From: Clostridia bacterium | GTDB taxonomy: Bacteria > Bacillota > Clostridia > Peptostreptococcales > Caminicellaceae | Assembly: GCA_022361035.1 (NCBI GenBank) | Contig: JAKSBP010000433.1 | Coordinates: forward strand, 1-64,000 | Direction of reading: 5' to 3' | DNA: 64,000 bases | Shown here: positions 37,100 through 45,484 of the stretch, piece by piece | Layout: each line of letters starts with the position of its first letter | Numbering within the stretch: the stretch's first letter is position 1 | Program-made: the position numbers and the translations under genes | Notes under the pieces: model-generated | Databases searched by the model: none | What the model saw: the letters and a program-made list of their open reading frames with translations, nothing else | Told to the model about the DNA's origin: nothing

Positions 37100-37233
37100 C
37101 AGCTCTTTTAAAATTGTAATATTTTTAGATTTTAAAGTCGTTATAAATTTAACAAATGTAAATATAAAATTTATAAACGAGCTAATTCCTTGGTTTAAAG
37201 GAAATGTAAAAAAAATAGTGTTAAGTTAAAAGA

Positions 37234-37250
37234 TTGGCATAGTAATTGCT
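37234..37250 (+). promoter_or_regulatory. Sigma-54 (-24/-12) promoter
   Basis: TTGGCAT-AGTAA-TTGCT matches the TTGGCAC-N5-TTGCW consensus, with the invariant GG and GC dinucleotides 10 bp apart. It lies about 55 bp before the opine-dehydrogenase-like gene and drives it towards the methyltransferase genes. Confidence 0.85.
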
Positions 37251-37304
37251 TTATATAGAGATGTGTAATGACAATTAATTTGTTAGAGTAGAGGAGGATA
37301 AGGA

Positions 37305-38528
37305 ATGAAGGATATGAGTTACTTAAAGGATAAACCCATAGCTGTACTGGGGGCAGGAGCAGTAGGTAAAGCTCAAGCAGCCGATTGTGCCTTAGCTGGA
37401 GCAAAGGTTAGGATATGTGACTTGGAGCCCTTTGCAAAAAAGACCCTATTCGGAGTAAAGGAGCAAGGAATCAAGTTCTATGGACAGCAGCTAAACTTAT
37501 ATGGATTTGAACGTTCGGGAGTAGCAAAATTTGATAAGGTTACTACCGATGTAGCTGAGGCCGTTAAGGGTGCAGGAATTATTATAATAACTACTCCAGC
37601 AGTAGGACACCTTCCCTTCTTTGAAAAGCTTATTCCAGCCCTAGAGGACGGACAGATAGTTCATATTTTTCCAGATAACTATGGTTCCCTATTACTAAGG
37701 AAAATGATGAGGGAAGCAGGATGCAAGAAGGATGTTATAGTAGGTGGATGGTCTAGTTCTACCTATGGAAGTAGAGTAGACATTAAGGGTGGAGTAGTGC
37801 TTCCACATATTCGAGTATACTATAGGGCAATAACCTTAAGGGGTGCCTCTTTACCCTCAAGTGATCAAGAAGCCTTTTTAGAAAGTACAAAATACATGGG
37901 TGCAATGGATGCCGTAACAAATGGAGACGGAGCCATAGGTGGAGATACAGTATTTGATACGGGCTTTAGTAACGTTAATCCAATACTACATTGTCCTGGA
38001 ACTCTACTCGGTGTTGGAACTATGGAAAACTATGGAGTAATTTACGGAGAAAATAAATATGACTTTTCAATTTATACCCACGCCTATTGTCCATCGATTT
38101 CTCAGGTGCAATATACACTATATAAGGAAGAGTGTGCAATAGCAGAAGCTATGGGGGTAGGAATACAGCATTTTGACAAAAAACAATTCTTTTCAAGGGA
38201 GAATATATTAGGCTGTGAGTATATGGGAATGGATTATGAAATTCCTTTTGAAGAGATAGATGAGATTCAAATAGGAACAGGTCCTCATACCATTGACCAT
38301 AGATATGTAACAGAGGATATACCCGTTGGCTGTCATGTATATCATGAGCTAGGTAAGAAGTTTGGCGTAAAGACTCCAGTAATTGATTCAATGATAAATA
38401 TTGCTTCGGCAATGCTGGAAAGAGATTTTTACAAAGAAGGATATACATTGGATTATTTAGGAGTTGGACATATGGATAAAGAACAGTTGCTAGATTATCT
38501 ACATAATGGAGTATATGTAGAAAAATAG
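37305..38528 (+). CDS. Octopine/opine dehydrogenase family protein
   Basis: A 407-residue NAD(P)-dependent protein. The N-terminal Rossmann fold has GAGAVG (16-21), and the C-terminal part resembles the octopine/nopaline dehydrogenase domain with the conserved His in GTGPHTIDHRY or NVNPILHCPG. Opine dehydrogenases reductively join, or oxidatively split, an amino acid and a keto acid through a secondary amine. Here it is the first gene behind a sigma-54 promoter in a quaternary-amine demethylation island, so its substrate may be an N-substituted amino acid or betaine derivative. GAGGAGG precedes the ATG. Confidence 0.82.
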   Translation: MKDMSYLKDKPIAVLGAGAVGKAQAADCALAGAKVRICDLEPFAKKTLFGVKEQGIKFYGQQLNLYGFERSGVAKFDKVTTDVAEAVKGAGIIIITTPAVGHLPFFEKLIPALEDGQIVHIFPDNYGSLLLRKMMREAGCKKDVIVGGWSSSTYGSRVDIKGGVVLPHIRVYYRAITLRGASLPSSDQEAFLESTKYMGAMDAVTNGDGAIGGDTVFDTGFSNVNPILHCPGTLLGVGTMENYGVIYGENKYDFSIYTHAYCPSISQVQYTLYKEECAIAEAMGVGIQHFDKKQFFSRENILGCEYMGMDYEIPFEEIDEIQIGTGPHTIDHRYVTEDIPVGCHVYHELGKKFGVKTPVIDSMINIASAMLERDFYKEGYTLDYLGVGHMDKEQLLDYLHNGVYVEK

Positions 38529-38556
38529 GGTAAAGGAAAGGATATTCTTAGAAAGC

Positions 38557-38600
38557 AGTCACCTTAAAGTAACTTCTATTCAGTATGAAGGTGACTTTTC
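38557..38600 (+). terminator. Hairpin after the opine-dehydrogenase-like gene
   Basis: AGTCACCTT (38557-38565) pairs with AAGGTGACT (38588-38596), followed by TTTC. It may partially end sigma-54-driven transcription before the methyltransferase genes. Confidence 0.65.
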
Positions 38601-38727
38601 TAGGAATACATTAATCTTTAAAATTTGTTAACTGTATAGGTATCGAATAATAAAGTGAAATCATATTAAAGCTCGTTATCTATAAGGCTTAACTAAATTA
38701 TAATGTTATTTATCTATGGGGGGATTA

Positions 38728-40152
38728 ATGATGAAAAGCTTGATAGAGCGTAATATAAAATTTTCTGTTTTAGATGAAGAAAAAATTAAAAAAATACATG
38801 AAGCCAGCTTAGATTTAATTGAAAGGGTAGGCATGAAAATAACCGGAGAACGAACTTTAAAACTACTACATGAAAGGGGTGCAAAAACCGATAGGGATGG
38901 TATAACAAGAATACCAAGGAAAATGGTTAAAAGGGCAATTGAGACCGTTCCTAAGGAACTGGTATTGTATACTAGAGATGGAGAACCATATATAAGAGTA
39001 AACAGTGAAAATCAGGTTTATTTTGGAACCCATGCTGACCAACTAGAATACGTTGACCCATTCTCAGGGAAGGTAAGGAAGTTTCTAAAAAAAGATACTG
39101 AGACCATGTGTAAAATAGCCGATTATTTACCAAATATAGATTTCATTTTATCGGTGGGGATGTCTGCTGATATAAGACCAGAGGTACAATCCCAAATGAC
39201 ATTTCTAGAAACAGTGAAGAACTTTAGAAAGCCTATAAATTTTTCTACTAACGATATCGAAGCTCTTCAAGATATAATAGATATAGCTGCAGTGGTAGCA
39301 GGGGGACTAGAAAAACTACAGGAAAAACCTTTTATTTTCAATTATTGTGAACCAATACCACCACTAACCCATCCTATGGAAAGTACAGAAAAATTATATA
39401 TCAGTGCAAAGAATAGAATCCCTGTAGTTTATATGCCCTATTCAATGATGGGGGGAACATCACCAATGAGCTTTGCAGGAGCATTAGCTCAAAATAATGC
39501 AGAAATACTAGTAGGGCTTGTTATTACCCAGGTAGTAAATGAAGGGGCTCCCTTTATATATGGTTCAATGCCAACAATATTTGATATGAAAACAACAATA
39601 GGCTCCTATGGTGCTCCAGAGTTTCACTTATTAGTTGCAGCAGCGTCAGAAATAGCAGATTATTATGGAATACCGTTCTATGGAACAGCTGGGTGTACCG
39701 ACGCAAAAGTAATAGATGAACAGGCAGTATCAGAGGTTACAATGGAGATATTTTCTACAATCCTTAGTAGGGCTAATATTGTCCATGATATAGGAGTTAT
39801 GGATCATTGTAATAGTGTTTCACCGGAGCTTGTTATACTGTCAAATGAAATTATTGAGGGACTTAAATATTATAATAAGGGTGTAGAAGTAAATGAGGAA
39901 GAGCTTGCTATAGAAATTATGGAAAAAGTGGGGCATGGAGAACATTATCTTCAAGAAGAGCATACTATGCTTAACTTTAAAAAGGTATGGTATCCCCAAT
40001 ATTTTAGTCGGAAAATAGAAAATCCCGATGAGTCAGAGATAAAAAATTTAGTTAAAGAAAAGATAAAATATATTGTGGAGAATCACGAAGTTCCACAGCT
40101 AAATGAAAGTGTATTAAAAGAACTTAGTAAATGGTATGATAAATTTAAGTAG
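38728..40152 (+). CDS. Trimethylamine methyltransferase (MttB) family protein, non-pyrrolysine
   Basis: A 474-residue TIM-barrel corrinoid methyltransferase of the MttB superfamily. The complete frame has no in-frame UAG, so it belongs to the group lacking pyrrolysine; characterised members demethylate glycine betaine (MtgB), proline betaine (MtpB), carnitine or butyrobetaine. Motifs include YMPYSMMGGTSPMSFAG, AQNNAEILVGLVI and the late HGEHYLQEEHTM. The start at 38728 follows GGGGGG; ATG 38716 is rejected because that ribosome binding site would lie inside the gene. Substrate is not determinable from sequence. Confidence 0.92.
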   Translation: MMKSLIERNIKFSVLDEEKIKKIHEASLDLIERVGMKITGERTLKLLHERGAKTDRDGITRIPRKMVKRAIETVPKELVLYTRDGEPYIRVNSENQVYFGTHADQLEYVDPFSGKVRKFLKKDTETMCKIADYLPNIDFILSVGMSADIRPEVQSQMTFLETVKNFRKPINFSTNDIEALQDIIDIAAVVAGGLEKLQEKPFIFNYCEPIPPLTHPMESTEKLYISAKNRIPVVYMPYSMMGGTSPMSFAGALAQNNAEILVGLVITQVVNEGAPFIYGSMPTIFDMKTTIGSYGAPEFHLLVAAASEIADYYGIPFYGTAGCTDAKVIDEQAVSEVTMEIFSTILSRANIVHDIGVMDHCNSVSPELVILSNEIIEGLKYYNKGVEVNEEELAIEIMEKVGHGEHYLQEEHTMLNFKKVWYPQYFSRKIENPDESEIKNLVKEKIKYIVENHEVPQLNESVLKELSKWYDKFK

Positions 40153-40407
40153 AAATTGCTGATAATCTTAAAAGGATATAGTATGAATACATTCTATTTA
40201 AGGTCACTTTAGGAATCCATATGAATCAAAGAATTTGAGTAATAGAAAGGTATATCCATTAATTAAATGAGGTGGTTAAGTAGTAGTTATCAAAAATTTT
40301 TAAGGGAAATAATCTGAATTTTAAGAATATTAATTCTTGTAATTAAGGGAGAGGATTAATTGGCAAAGAAAATATAAATCAGTATAATTTTATTAGGAGG
40401 AATATTG

Positions 40408-41196
40408 ATGATTTATCGTAATCGTGACTTTGGAATCAATTACATTAAAACCAGAAAAAAACATACATGTTATGGTATGGGTATAGGCATCATGGTACTT
40501 GATGATGCATATCCTGGATTTCCAGGGGACGTACGAAATGCCAGTGCCTTCCCATATCCTGTCCAGTATCAAATAGCAGAGGGTGTAGATAATTATACTT
40601 TAGTTTGGGAACAGGATAAAAGTCCATGTCGTGAACCTATACTCAGTGCTGCTAAAAAGTTAGAAAGTATGGGGTGTCGTGCTATTGCAGCGGAATGTGG
40701 ATATTTTGCATATTTTCAAAGAGATGTTGCAGGCTATGTTGATGTTCCCGTATTCATGTCTAGTTTGCTTCAGGTTCCATTTATTCAGCAGGTTATAGGA
40801 CCTAAAAAGTCTGTAGGTATAGTTTGTGCTCAAAAAAGGTTTTTGACCGACGCCCATTTGACTAATGTTGGTATTGATTTGAATAGCAATTTCCGTATAG
40901 CCGGTGCACAAGATGAATATGGATGCCCTCAATTTGATACCCTATGGGACCATGAAAAAAGACCAGAAATACCTGAGAGTTACTATAAGGAATCTGAAAG
41001 GGATATGGTAAGGATTTGTAAGGAATTTACGAGGAAATATCCTAATATTGGAGCCATAATCCTTGAATGCACAGGTATGCAGCCATTTGCAAGGGCTATA
41101 CAAAGGGAAATCGACATGCCTATATTTAGTTGGGGAACCCTATTAGACTATGCTTATTCTGTTATTGTCCATAGAGACTATTATGGCCATGTATAG
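40408..41196 (+). CDS. Aspartate/glutamate racemase superfamily protein
   Basis: A 262-residue protein of the Asp/Glu/hydantoin racemase fold. The two catalytic cysteines of the family are at Cys97 (AAECGYFAYF) and Cys221 (LECTGMQPFARAI), one in each half of the pseudo-symmetric fold. Members invert or isomerise carbon acids without a cofactor. It starts at ATG 40408, seven bases after AGGAGG. Its place between an MttB homologue and a BCCT carrier suggests it processes the imported betaine or its demethylated amino acid, for example by racemising it. Confidence 0.82.
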   Translation: MIYRNRDFGINYIKTRKKHTCYGMGIGIMVLDDAYPGFPGDVRNASAFPYPVQYQIAEGVDNYTLVWEQDKSPCREPILSAAKKLESMGCRAIAAECGYFAYFQRDVAGYVDVPVFMSSLLQVPFIQQVIGPKKSVGIVCAQKRFLTDAHLTNVGIDLNSNFRIAGAQDEYGCPQFDTLWDHEKRPEIPESYYKESERDMVRICKEFTRKYPNIGAIILECTGMQPFARAIQREIDMPIFSWGTLLDYAYSVIVHRDYYGHV

Positions 41197-41533
41197 AATT
41201 ATATAGCCATGAGTTTCATAGAGTATTATATGGCCAAAGATTGCAATTTGAAAAATGGGTTTTTGTAAAAATGGATAAAAAATCGGTAATGTTCTTACCA
41301 TTACCGAAGAAAGGAATGACACGTTGGAAAATTAAATAAATACAGTATATATAAATTTTTATGAACAAATAAATTATAGAAGTTTAAAGGTAATATCATC
41401 ACTTCCAGCTAGAGGAACTAGAACAATAGGTCAATTATGGTTTGCAAGAAACTATTTAAATTGTATAAAGGGGCATGGGAAGGAGAATAAGAAATATATA
41501 GAAACCAACTAAAAGTATATAGGAGGAAGTTTA
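41197..41533. other. Intergenic region with hairpin and gene relic
   Basis: It holds a 9-bp hairpin at 41283-41307 (TCGGTAATG/CATTACCGA, no T-run) and a stop-free frame at 41336-41512 without a start codon. Confidence 0.5.
41336..41512 (+). pseudogene. Possible gene relic, 58 codons without a start
   Basis: This frame opens after TAA at 41333 and runs to TAA at 41510. It has no ATG, GTG or TTG. The translation contains a protein-like central segment, SLPARGTRTIGQLWFARNYL, followed by a basic tail. I cannot name a family. It ends 22 bases before the BCCT gene and may be the remains of a small gene, or chance. Confidence 0.25.
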
Positions 41534-43105
41534 ATGGATAAAAAAGGTATTATAAGTAAGTTTAGGTTTGGTCCTGCAGCTTTTCCAGTAATAATTTTTG
41601 GTGTTCTAATTATCTTGGGCTTTATGAACGCACAGGCCTTTGTAAAAATATTGTGGAGTGTATTTGAATGGCTTATGATTAATATTGGATGGGCTGTAAA
41701 CTTAGGGTGTCTAGCCTTTGTAATTTTCTTGCTAGTATTATGTGTCCATCCTATTGGAAAAATAAAATTTGGTGGACCAAATGCCAAACCTAAATATAGT
41801 ACTTGGAACTGGTGGGCAATATCCCTCTGTGCTGGAATAGGTACAGGTATAGTATTCTGGGGAGCTGTTGAACCATTAAAGCATGCCCTTGAACCTGCAG
41901 GGGGTATGAACCTTGAGCCAGGAAGCATCGAAGCTATAATTTGGGCTATGAGAACCTCCTTTCTTCACTGGACCTTGACCCCCTATGCCATATATGTAAC
42001 CGCAGGTTTAGCAATAGGATATGCCTACTACAATATGGGCAAACCATATGCTGTAAGCTCCGGATTAGTACCTTTATTTGGTAAGAGAACCCTAGGGAAA
42101 ACAACAATTGATATAGTTGATGGGCTGACATTGTTTGCAATTACTGGTGGTGTAGCTGGTTCCTTAGGATATGGATTATTGCAGATAGGAAGTGGACTTG
42201 ATTTTGTCTTTAATATAGAGCCGGGACCCATTGTATGGATTTCTATTGCCTTAGTAATAATCACCACATATACCATATCCAGTGCCACTGGATTAGATAG
42301 AGGTATAAAATGGTTAAGTGATAAAAATGCCTGGATATTTATTATATTATTAATATTTGTTATTGTATTTGGACCTACTGCCTTTATTTTTAACCTGACC
42401 ACCCAATCTGTAGGGTCCTATGTTACAAACTTTGTTGAAGCTATGACTTTTACAGACCCATTGCCAGGAGGCGATTTGTGGCCCCAATGGTGGGATATGT
42501 ATTGGTTTGTTGACTGGTTATCCTTTGGACCAATTGTAGGATTATTCCTTATTAAATTATGTTATGGTCGCTCTATAAGGGAATTTATAGTAGTTAATCT
42601 ACTACTTCCATCCCTATTTGGAATGATATGGTTTGGAGCATTTGGAGGTTTAGCTCTTGATTTACAGTTAGTAGAAGGTATTGATTTACTAGGATTTATG
42701 AATGCCAACGGAATGGAGAGCCTAATGCTTAAAATATTTGAGTATTTACCTTTAGTAGGTTTGATTAGACCCCTTATGATTATTACAATATGCTTATCCT
42801 TTGTTACCCTTGCCGACTCCATGACATCAACGGTTTCCTTAATGTCACTAAAGGATAACAATAATATTAATGAGGCTCCAATTAGTATAAAATTGTTCTG
42901 GGGATTATTGATGGGTATTACTTCTGTTATATTTGTTTTAAATGGAGGATTAGAAGGTGTTAAAGTTGTCAAAACAATAGCAGGATTTCCAATACTATTT
43001 TTACAGGTTGCAATGATGTTTGGTTTTATTAAATATATGTATAAACATGGGAAGAAGGAATTGGCCCAATATGAGCAAGATAACCTAGAAGAAAAAATAT
43101 CATAA
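41534..43105 (+). CDS. BCCT family betaine/carnitine/choline transporter
   Basis: A 523-residue secondary carrier with about twelve membrane segments. Family motifs are GTGIVFWGAVEP (about 97-108) and the TM8 segment DWLSFGPIVGLF followed by YGRSIREF. The Trp-rich TM8 aromatic box is reduced compared with BetP-type carriers (W-x-x-F where W-x-x-W is common), so the ligand or coupling ion may differ. It would bring quaternary ammonium compounds to the MttB enzymes on both sides. AGGAGG precedes the ATG; the second MttB gene follows 25 bp later. Confidence 0.93.
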   Translation: MDKKGIISKFRFGPAAFPVIIFGVLIILGFMNAQAFVKILWSVFEWLMINIGWAVNLGCLAFVIFLLVLCVHPIGKIKFGGPNAKPKYSTWNWWAISLCAGIGTGIVFWGAVEPLKHALEPAGGMNLEPGSIEAIIWAMRTSFLHWTLTPYAIYVTAGLAIGYAYYNMGKPYAVSSGLVPLFGKRTLGKTTIDIVDGLTLFAITGGVAGSLGYGLLQIGSGLDFVFNIEPGPIVWISIALVIITTYTISSATGLDRGIKWLSDKNAWIFIILLIFVIVFGPTAFIFNLTTQSVGSYVTNFVEAMTFTDPLPGGDLWPQWWDMYWFVDWLSFGPIVGLFLIKLCYGRSIREFIVVNLLLPSLFGMIWFGAFGGLALDLQLVEGIDLLGFMNANGMESLMLKIFEYLPLVGLIRPLMIITICLSFVTLADSMTSTVSLMSLKDNNNINEAPISIKLFWGLLMGITSVIFVLNGGLEGVKVVKTIAGFPILFLQVAMMFGFIKYMYKHGKKELAQYEQDNLEEKIS

Positions 43106-43130
43106 ATGTAAATCGGAAGGAAAGATATTT

Positions 43131-44519
43131 ATGAGAATAGAGAGAGATTTTTTAGAAAAGGAAGAAGTTGAATTAATACATGAAGCTACATTAGAGATAC
43201 TATCTAAGGTTGGAGTAGAGTTTCAACACAAAGGTGCTATAGAAGTTTTTACTAAGCATGGAGCTAAAGTTGAGGGAAATAAGGTATATATAGATAAAAA
43301 GCTATTTGAAACTGCATTATCTAGCATACCACAATCCTTCATATTGAGGGGAAGAACTTCCGATAAGGATATTGAAATAGGGCTGGGGAAGACTGTAATT
43401 GGTACTGCATCTGGGCCAGTTTTCATAAGAGAGGGAGATTCAAGGAGATTTACTACAAGTAAGGATTTTAAAAATTTTACAAAGCTCTGTGAAAGCAGTA
43501 AAACTATAGAAGTTATGAATGGAAATATGACTGAACCCCAGGATATTGACATTGAAAAAAGAAATGGTTTTAGGTTGGCTACTAGTTTAAAGTATTCAAC
43601 TAAACCCTTAATGGGCTTTACTATTGGGAAAGCCGATGCCCAGGATAGCATTGGTATACTCCAAAGCTTCGTTGGTTCTAAGGAAAAAAACTTAATAATG
43701 GGGATAATTAGCGTCATTTCTCCCTTAACATACGATTTTGGAATGTTAGATTCAATGTTTGAATATATTGAGGAGGACCAGCCATTGATGTTCGCTTGCT
43801 GCTCCTTACCTGGGGCAACAAGCCCCGTTACAATAGCTGGAACTTTAGCTGTAAATAATGCTGAGGTATTGGCGGGAATAATATTAAGCCAGCTCATAAA
43901 ACCAGGATTTCCAGTGATATATGGAAACACCACTCCATCCTGTGATTTACGTTATGTAACTCCCGCAATAGGCGGTGTAGAAACAGCACTGATTACTACA
44001 GCTACAGCCACCTTGGGTAAATATTATGGTATTCCAAGTAGGTCAGGGGGATCATTAACGGATTCAAAGCTTCCTGATATGCAGGCTGGGATAGAATCTA
44101 CCTTAACGATTCTTTCCCCCATTATGTCTGGGATTAGTTTTATTCTTCAGTCCTGTGGAATCCTTGAATCCTTTAATGTGTTATGCTATGAAAAATTCCT
44201 TATAGATGAACAAAATATTGAAATGGTTAAGCGATTTTGCTTAGGATTTGATATAGATAAGGACCTGTTGGGAAGGGAAGTTATAGAAAATGTAGGACCA
44301 GGAGGCCACTTCCTTCAGGAAATCCATACGATGATGCATTTCAAAAACGAGCACTATATACCCTATTTGTCTTCAAGGGAAAGCTATGACATGTGGTTAA
44401 ATAATAGTTCAAGGACTATAACCTCAAATGCAGCAGAGGAAATCAAGAAAAGATTAGAAGAATTTAAAGCTCCTGAAATTACGAAGGAACAAAGGAAATT
44501 GTTATCTCAGTATCTGTAG
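43131..44519 (+). CDS. Second MttB-family methyltransferase, non-pyrrolysine
   Basis: A 462-residue MttB-superfamily protein, clearly diverged from the copy at 38728. Shared features are the N-terminal IHEATLEILSKVGVEF, the ATSPVTIAGTLAVNNAEVLAG stretch in two parts and the terminal GPGGHFLQEIHTMMHF. There is no in-frame UAG. It lies directly between the BCCT transporter and a corrinoid carrier, the arrangement seen for substrate-specific betaine demethylases. The two paralogues probably act on different betaines or on successive methylation states. Confidence 0.92.
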   Translation: MRIERDFLEKEEVELIHEATLEILSKVGVEFQHKGAIEVFTKHGAKVEGNKVYIDKKLFETALSSIPQSFILRGRTSDKDIEIGLGKTVIGTASGPVFIREGDSRRFTTSKDFKNFTKLCESSKTIEVMNGNMTEPQDIDIEKRNGFRLATSLKYSTKPLMGFTIGKADAQDSIGILQSFVGSKEKNLIMGIISVISPLTYDFGMLDSMFEYIEEDQPLMFACCSLPGATSPVTIAGTLAVNNAEVLAGIILSQLIKPGFPVIYGNTTPSCDLRYVTPAIGGVETALITTATATLGKYYGIPSRSGGSLTDSKLPDMQAGIESTLTILSPIMSGISFILQSCGILESFNVLCYEKFLIDEQNIEMVKRFCLGFDIDKDLLGREVIENVGPGGHFLQEIHTMMHFKNEHYIPYLSSRESYDMWLNNSSRTITSNAAEEIKKRLEEFKAPEITKEQRKLLSQYL

Positions 44520-44563
44520 AGCTTTAAATTCATAGGACAATATATTTTTAGGAGGAATAGTAT

Positions 44564-45199
44564 ATGCCGTCTTTAAAAGAAATAGCAGAAGGTGTTATAA
44601 AAGGTAATGAAAAGCTTGTAAAGGAAAAGGTACAAGTATTAATAGATGAAGGGACCGAGCCCTTAGAAATAATCAATCAAGGTTTAATGGCAGGGATGAA
44701 CGTTGTGGGGGAAAGGTTTAAGAATGGAGACATGTTTGTACCAGAAGTAATGATGGCAGCAAGGGCTATGAGTACGGGAATAGGTCTAGTTAAGCCCCTC
44801 ATAAATGATTCAGATATGCTGAGTGTAGGTAAGGTTGTTATAGGAACAGTAAAGGGAGACTTACACGATATAGGTAAGAACCTTGTGGCAATGATGGTAG
44901 AAAGTGCAGGATTTGAGGTTGTAAATGTTGGTATAGATATTAGTTCAGAAAAATTTGCCCAGGCCATAAGGGAGCATAGCCCTGATATTTTAGGTATGTC
45001 GGCTATGCTTACAACTACAATGATGCAAATGAAGGAAACAATAGAACACTTGAAAAGCGAAGGGCTTAGGGATAAGGTAAAGGTAATAATAGGTGGTGCT
45101 CCTGTAACTAAGCAATTTGCCGAGGAAATTGGAGCAGATGGATATTCTGTAGACGCTTCAGCAGCAGCAGAATTATGTAAATACCTTGTAGGAGCTTAA
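44564..45199 (+). CDS. Second corrinoid methyl-carrier protein, MtgC/MtbC family
   Basis: A 211-residue corrinoid protein with the DLHDIG motif and axial His101, 83% identical to the carrier at 31621. Most differences are in the first 30 residues and on surface helices, regions that could decide methyltransferase partner. It starts 44 bp after the second MttB gene, with GGAGGAA upstream, and is most likely its cognate carrier. A terminator follows. Confidence 0.94.
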   Translation: MPSLKEIAEGVIKGNEKLVKEKVQVLIDEGTEPLEIINQGLMAGMNVVGERFKNGDMFVPEVMMAARAMSTGIGLVKPLINDSDMLSVGKVVIGTVKGDLHDIGKNLVAMMVESAGFEVVNVGIDISSEKFAQAIREHSPDILGMSAMLTTTMMQMKETIEHLKSEGLRDKVKVIIGGAPVTKQFAEEIGADGYSVDASAAAELCKYLVGA

Positions 45200-45260
45200 A
45201 TCTTTCATCCATATAAAAAAAATAAGTGTAGTTTTTAATATTTATTTATCCCTATTTGTG

Positions 45261-45296
45261 TAGGAGAAGTCAATTATTTTGACTTCTCCTATTATA
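45261..45296 (+). terminator. Terminator closing the methyltransferase island
   Basis: TAGGAGAAGTCAA (45261-45273) pairs exactly with TTGACTTCTCCTA (45279-45291), followed by TTAT. Confidence 0.8.
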
Positions 45297-45484
45297 ATAT
45301 TTGGATTAGTCTATAAAAAGAGTAACTGTATATTTATTTCTTCTAAATTCATAAACCTATGGACAAGGGGTATTATAAAATAATACAATAGTATTTAAAG
45401 TACAAGGGATAGATATTTTATAGCATGATAATACAGTATTAAGAATAAAAAATTAGCTTTGTAACAAAGGAGGCTGTGCTTGTT

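Larger units (their letters stand above)
36788..37304. other. Divergent regulatory region of the sigma-54 system
   Basis: The 517-bp gap is strongly AT-rich and holds no gene. It carries three CGTAAAAA-type palindromic sites and the sigma-54 promoter, each listed separately. Confidence 0.6.

Noticed and set aside
43223-43933. 236-codon minus-strand frame across the second MttB gene
   Set aside because: It is a shadow of the MttB frame, lacks a ribosome binding site and resembles no protein family.
38728-44519. Pyrrolysine-containing MttB
   Set aside because: Both MttB-family genes are complete without any in-frame UAG, and no pylTSBCD genes were seen.
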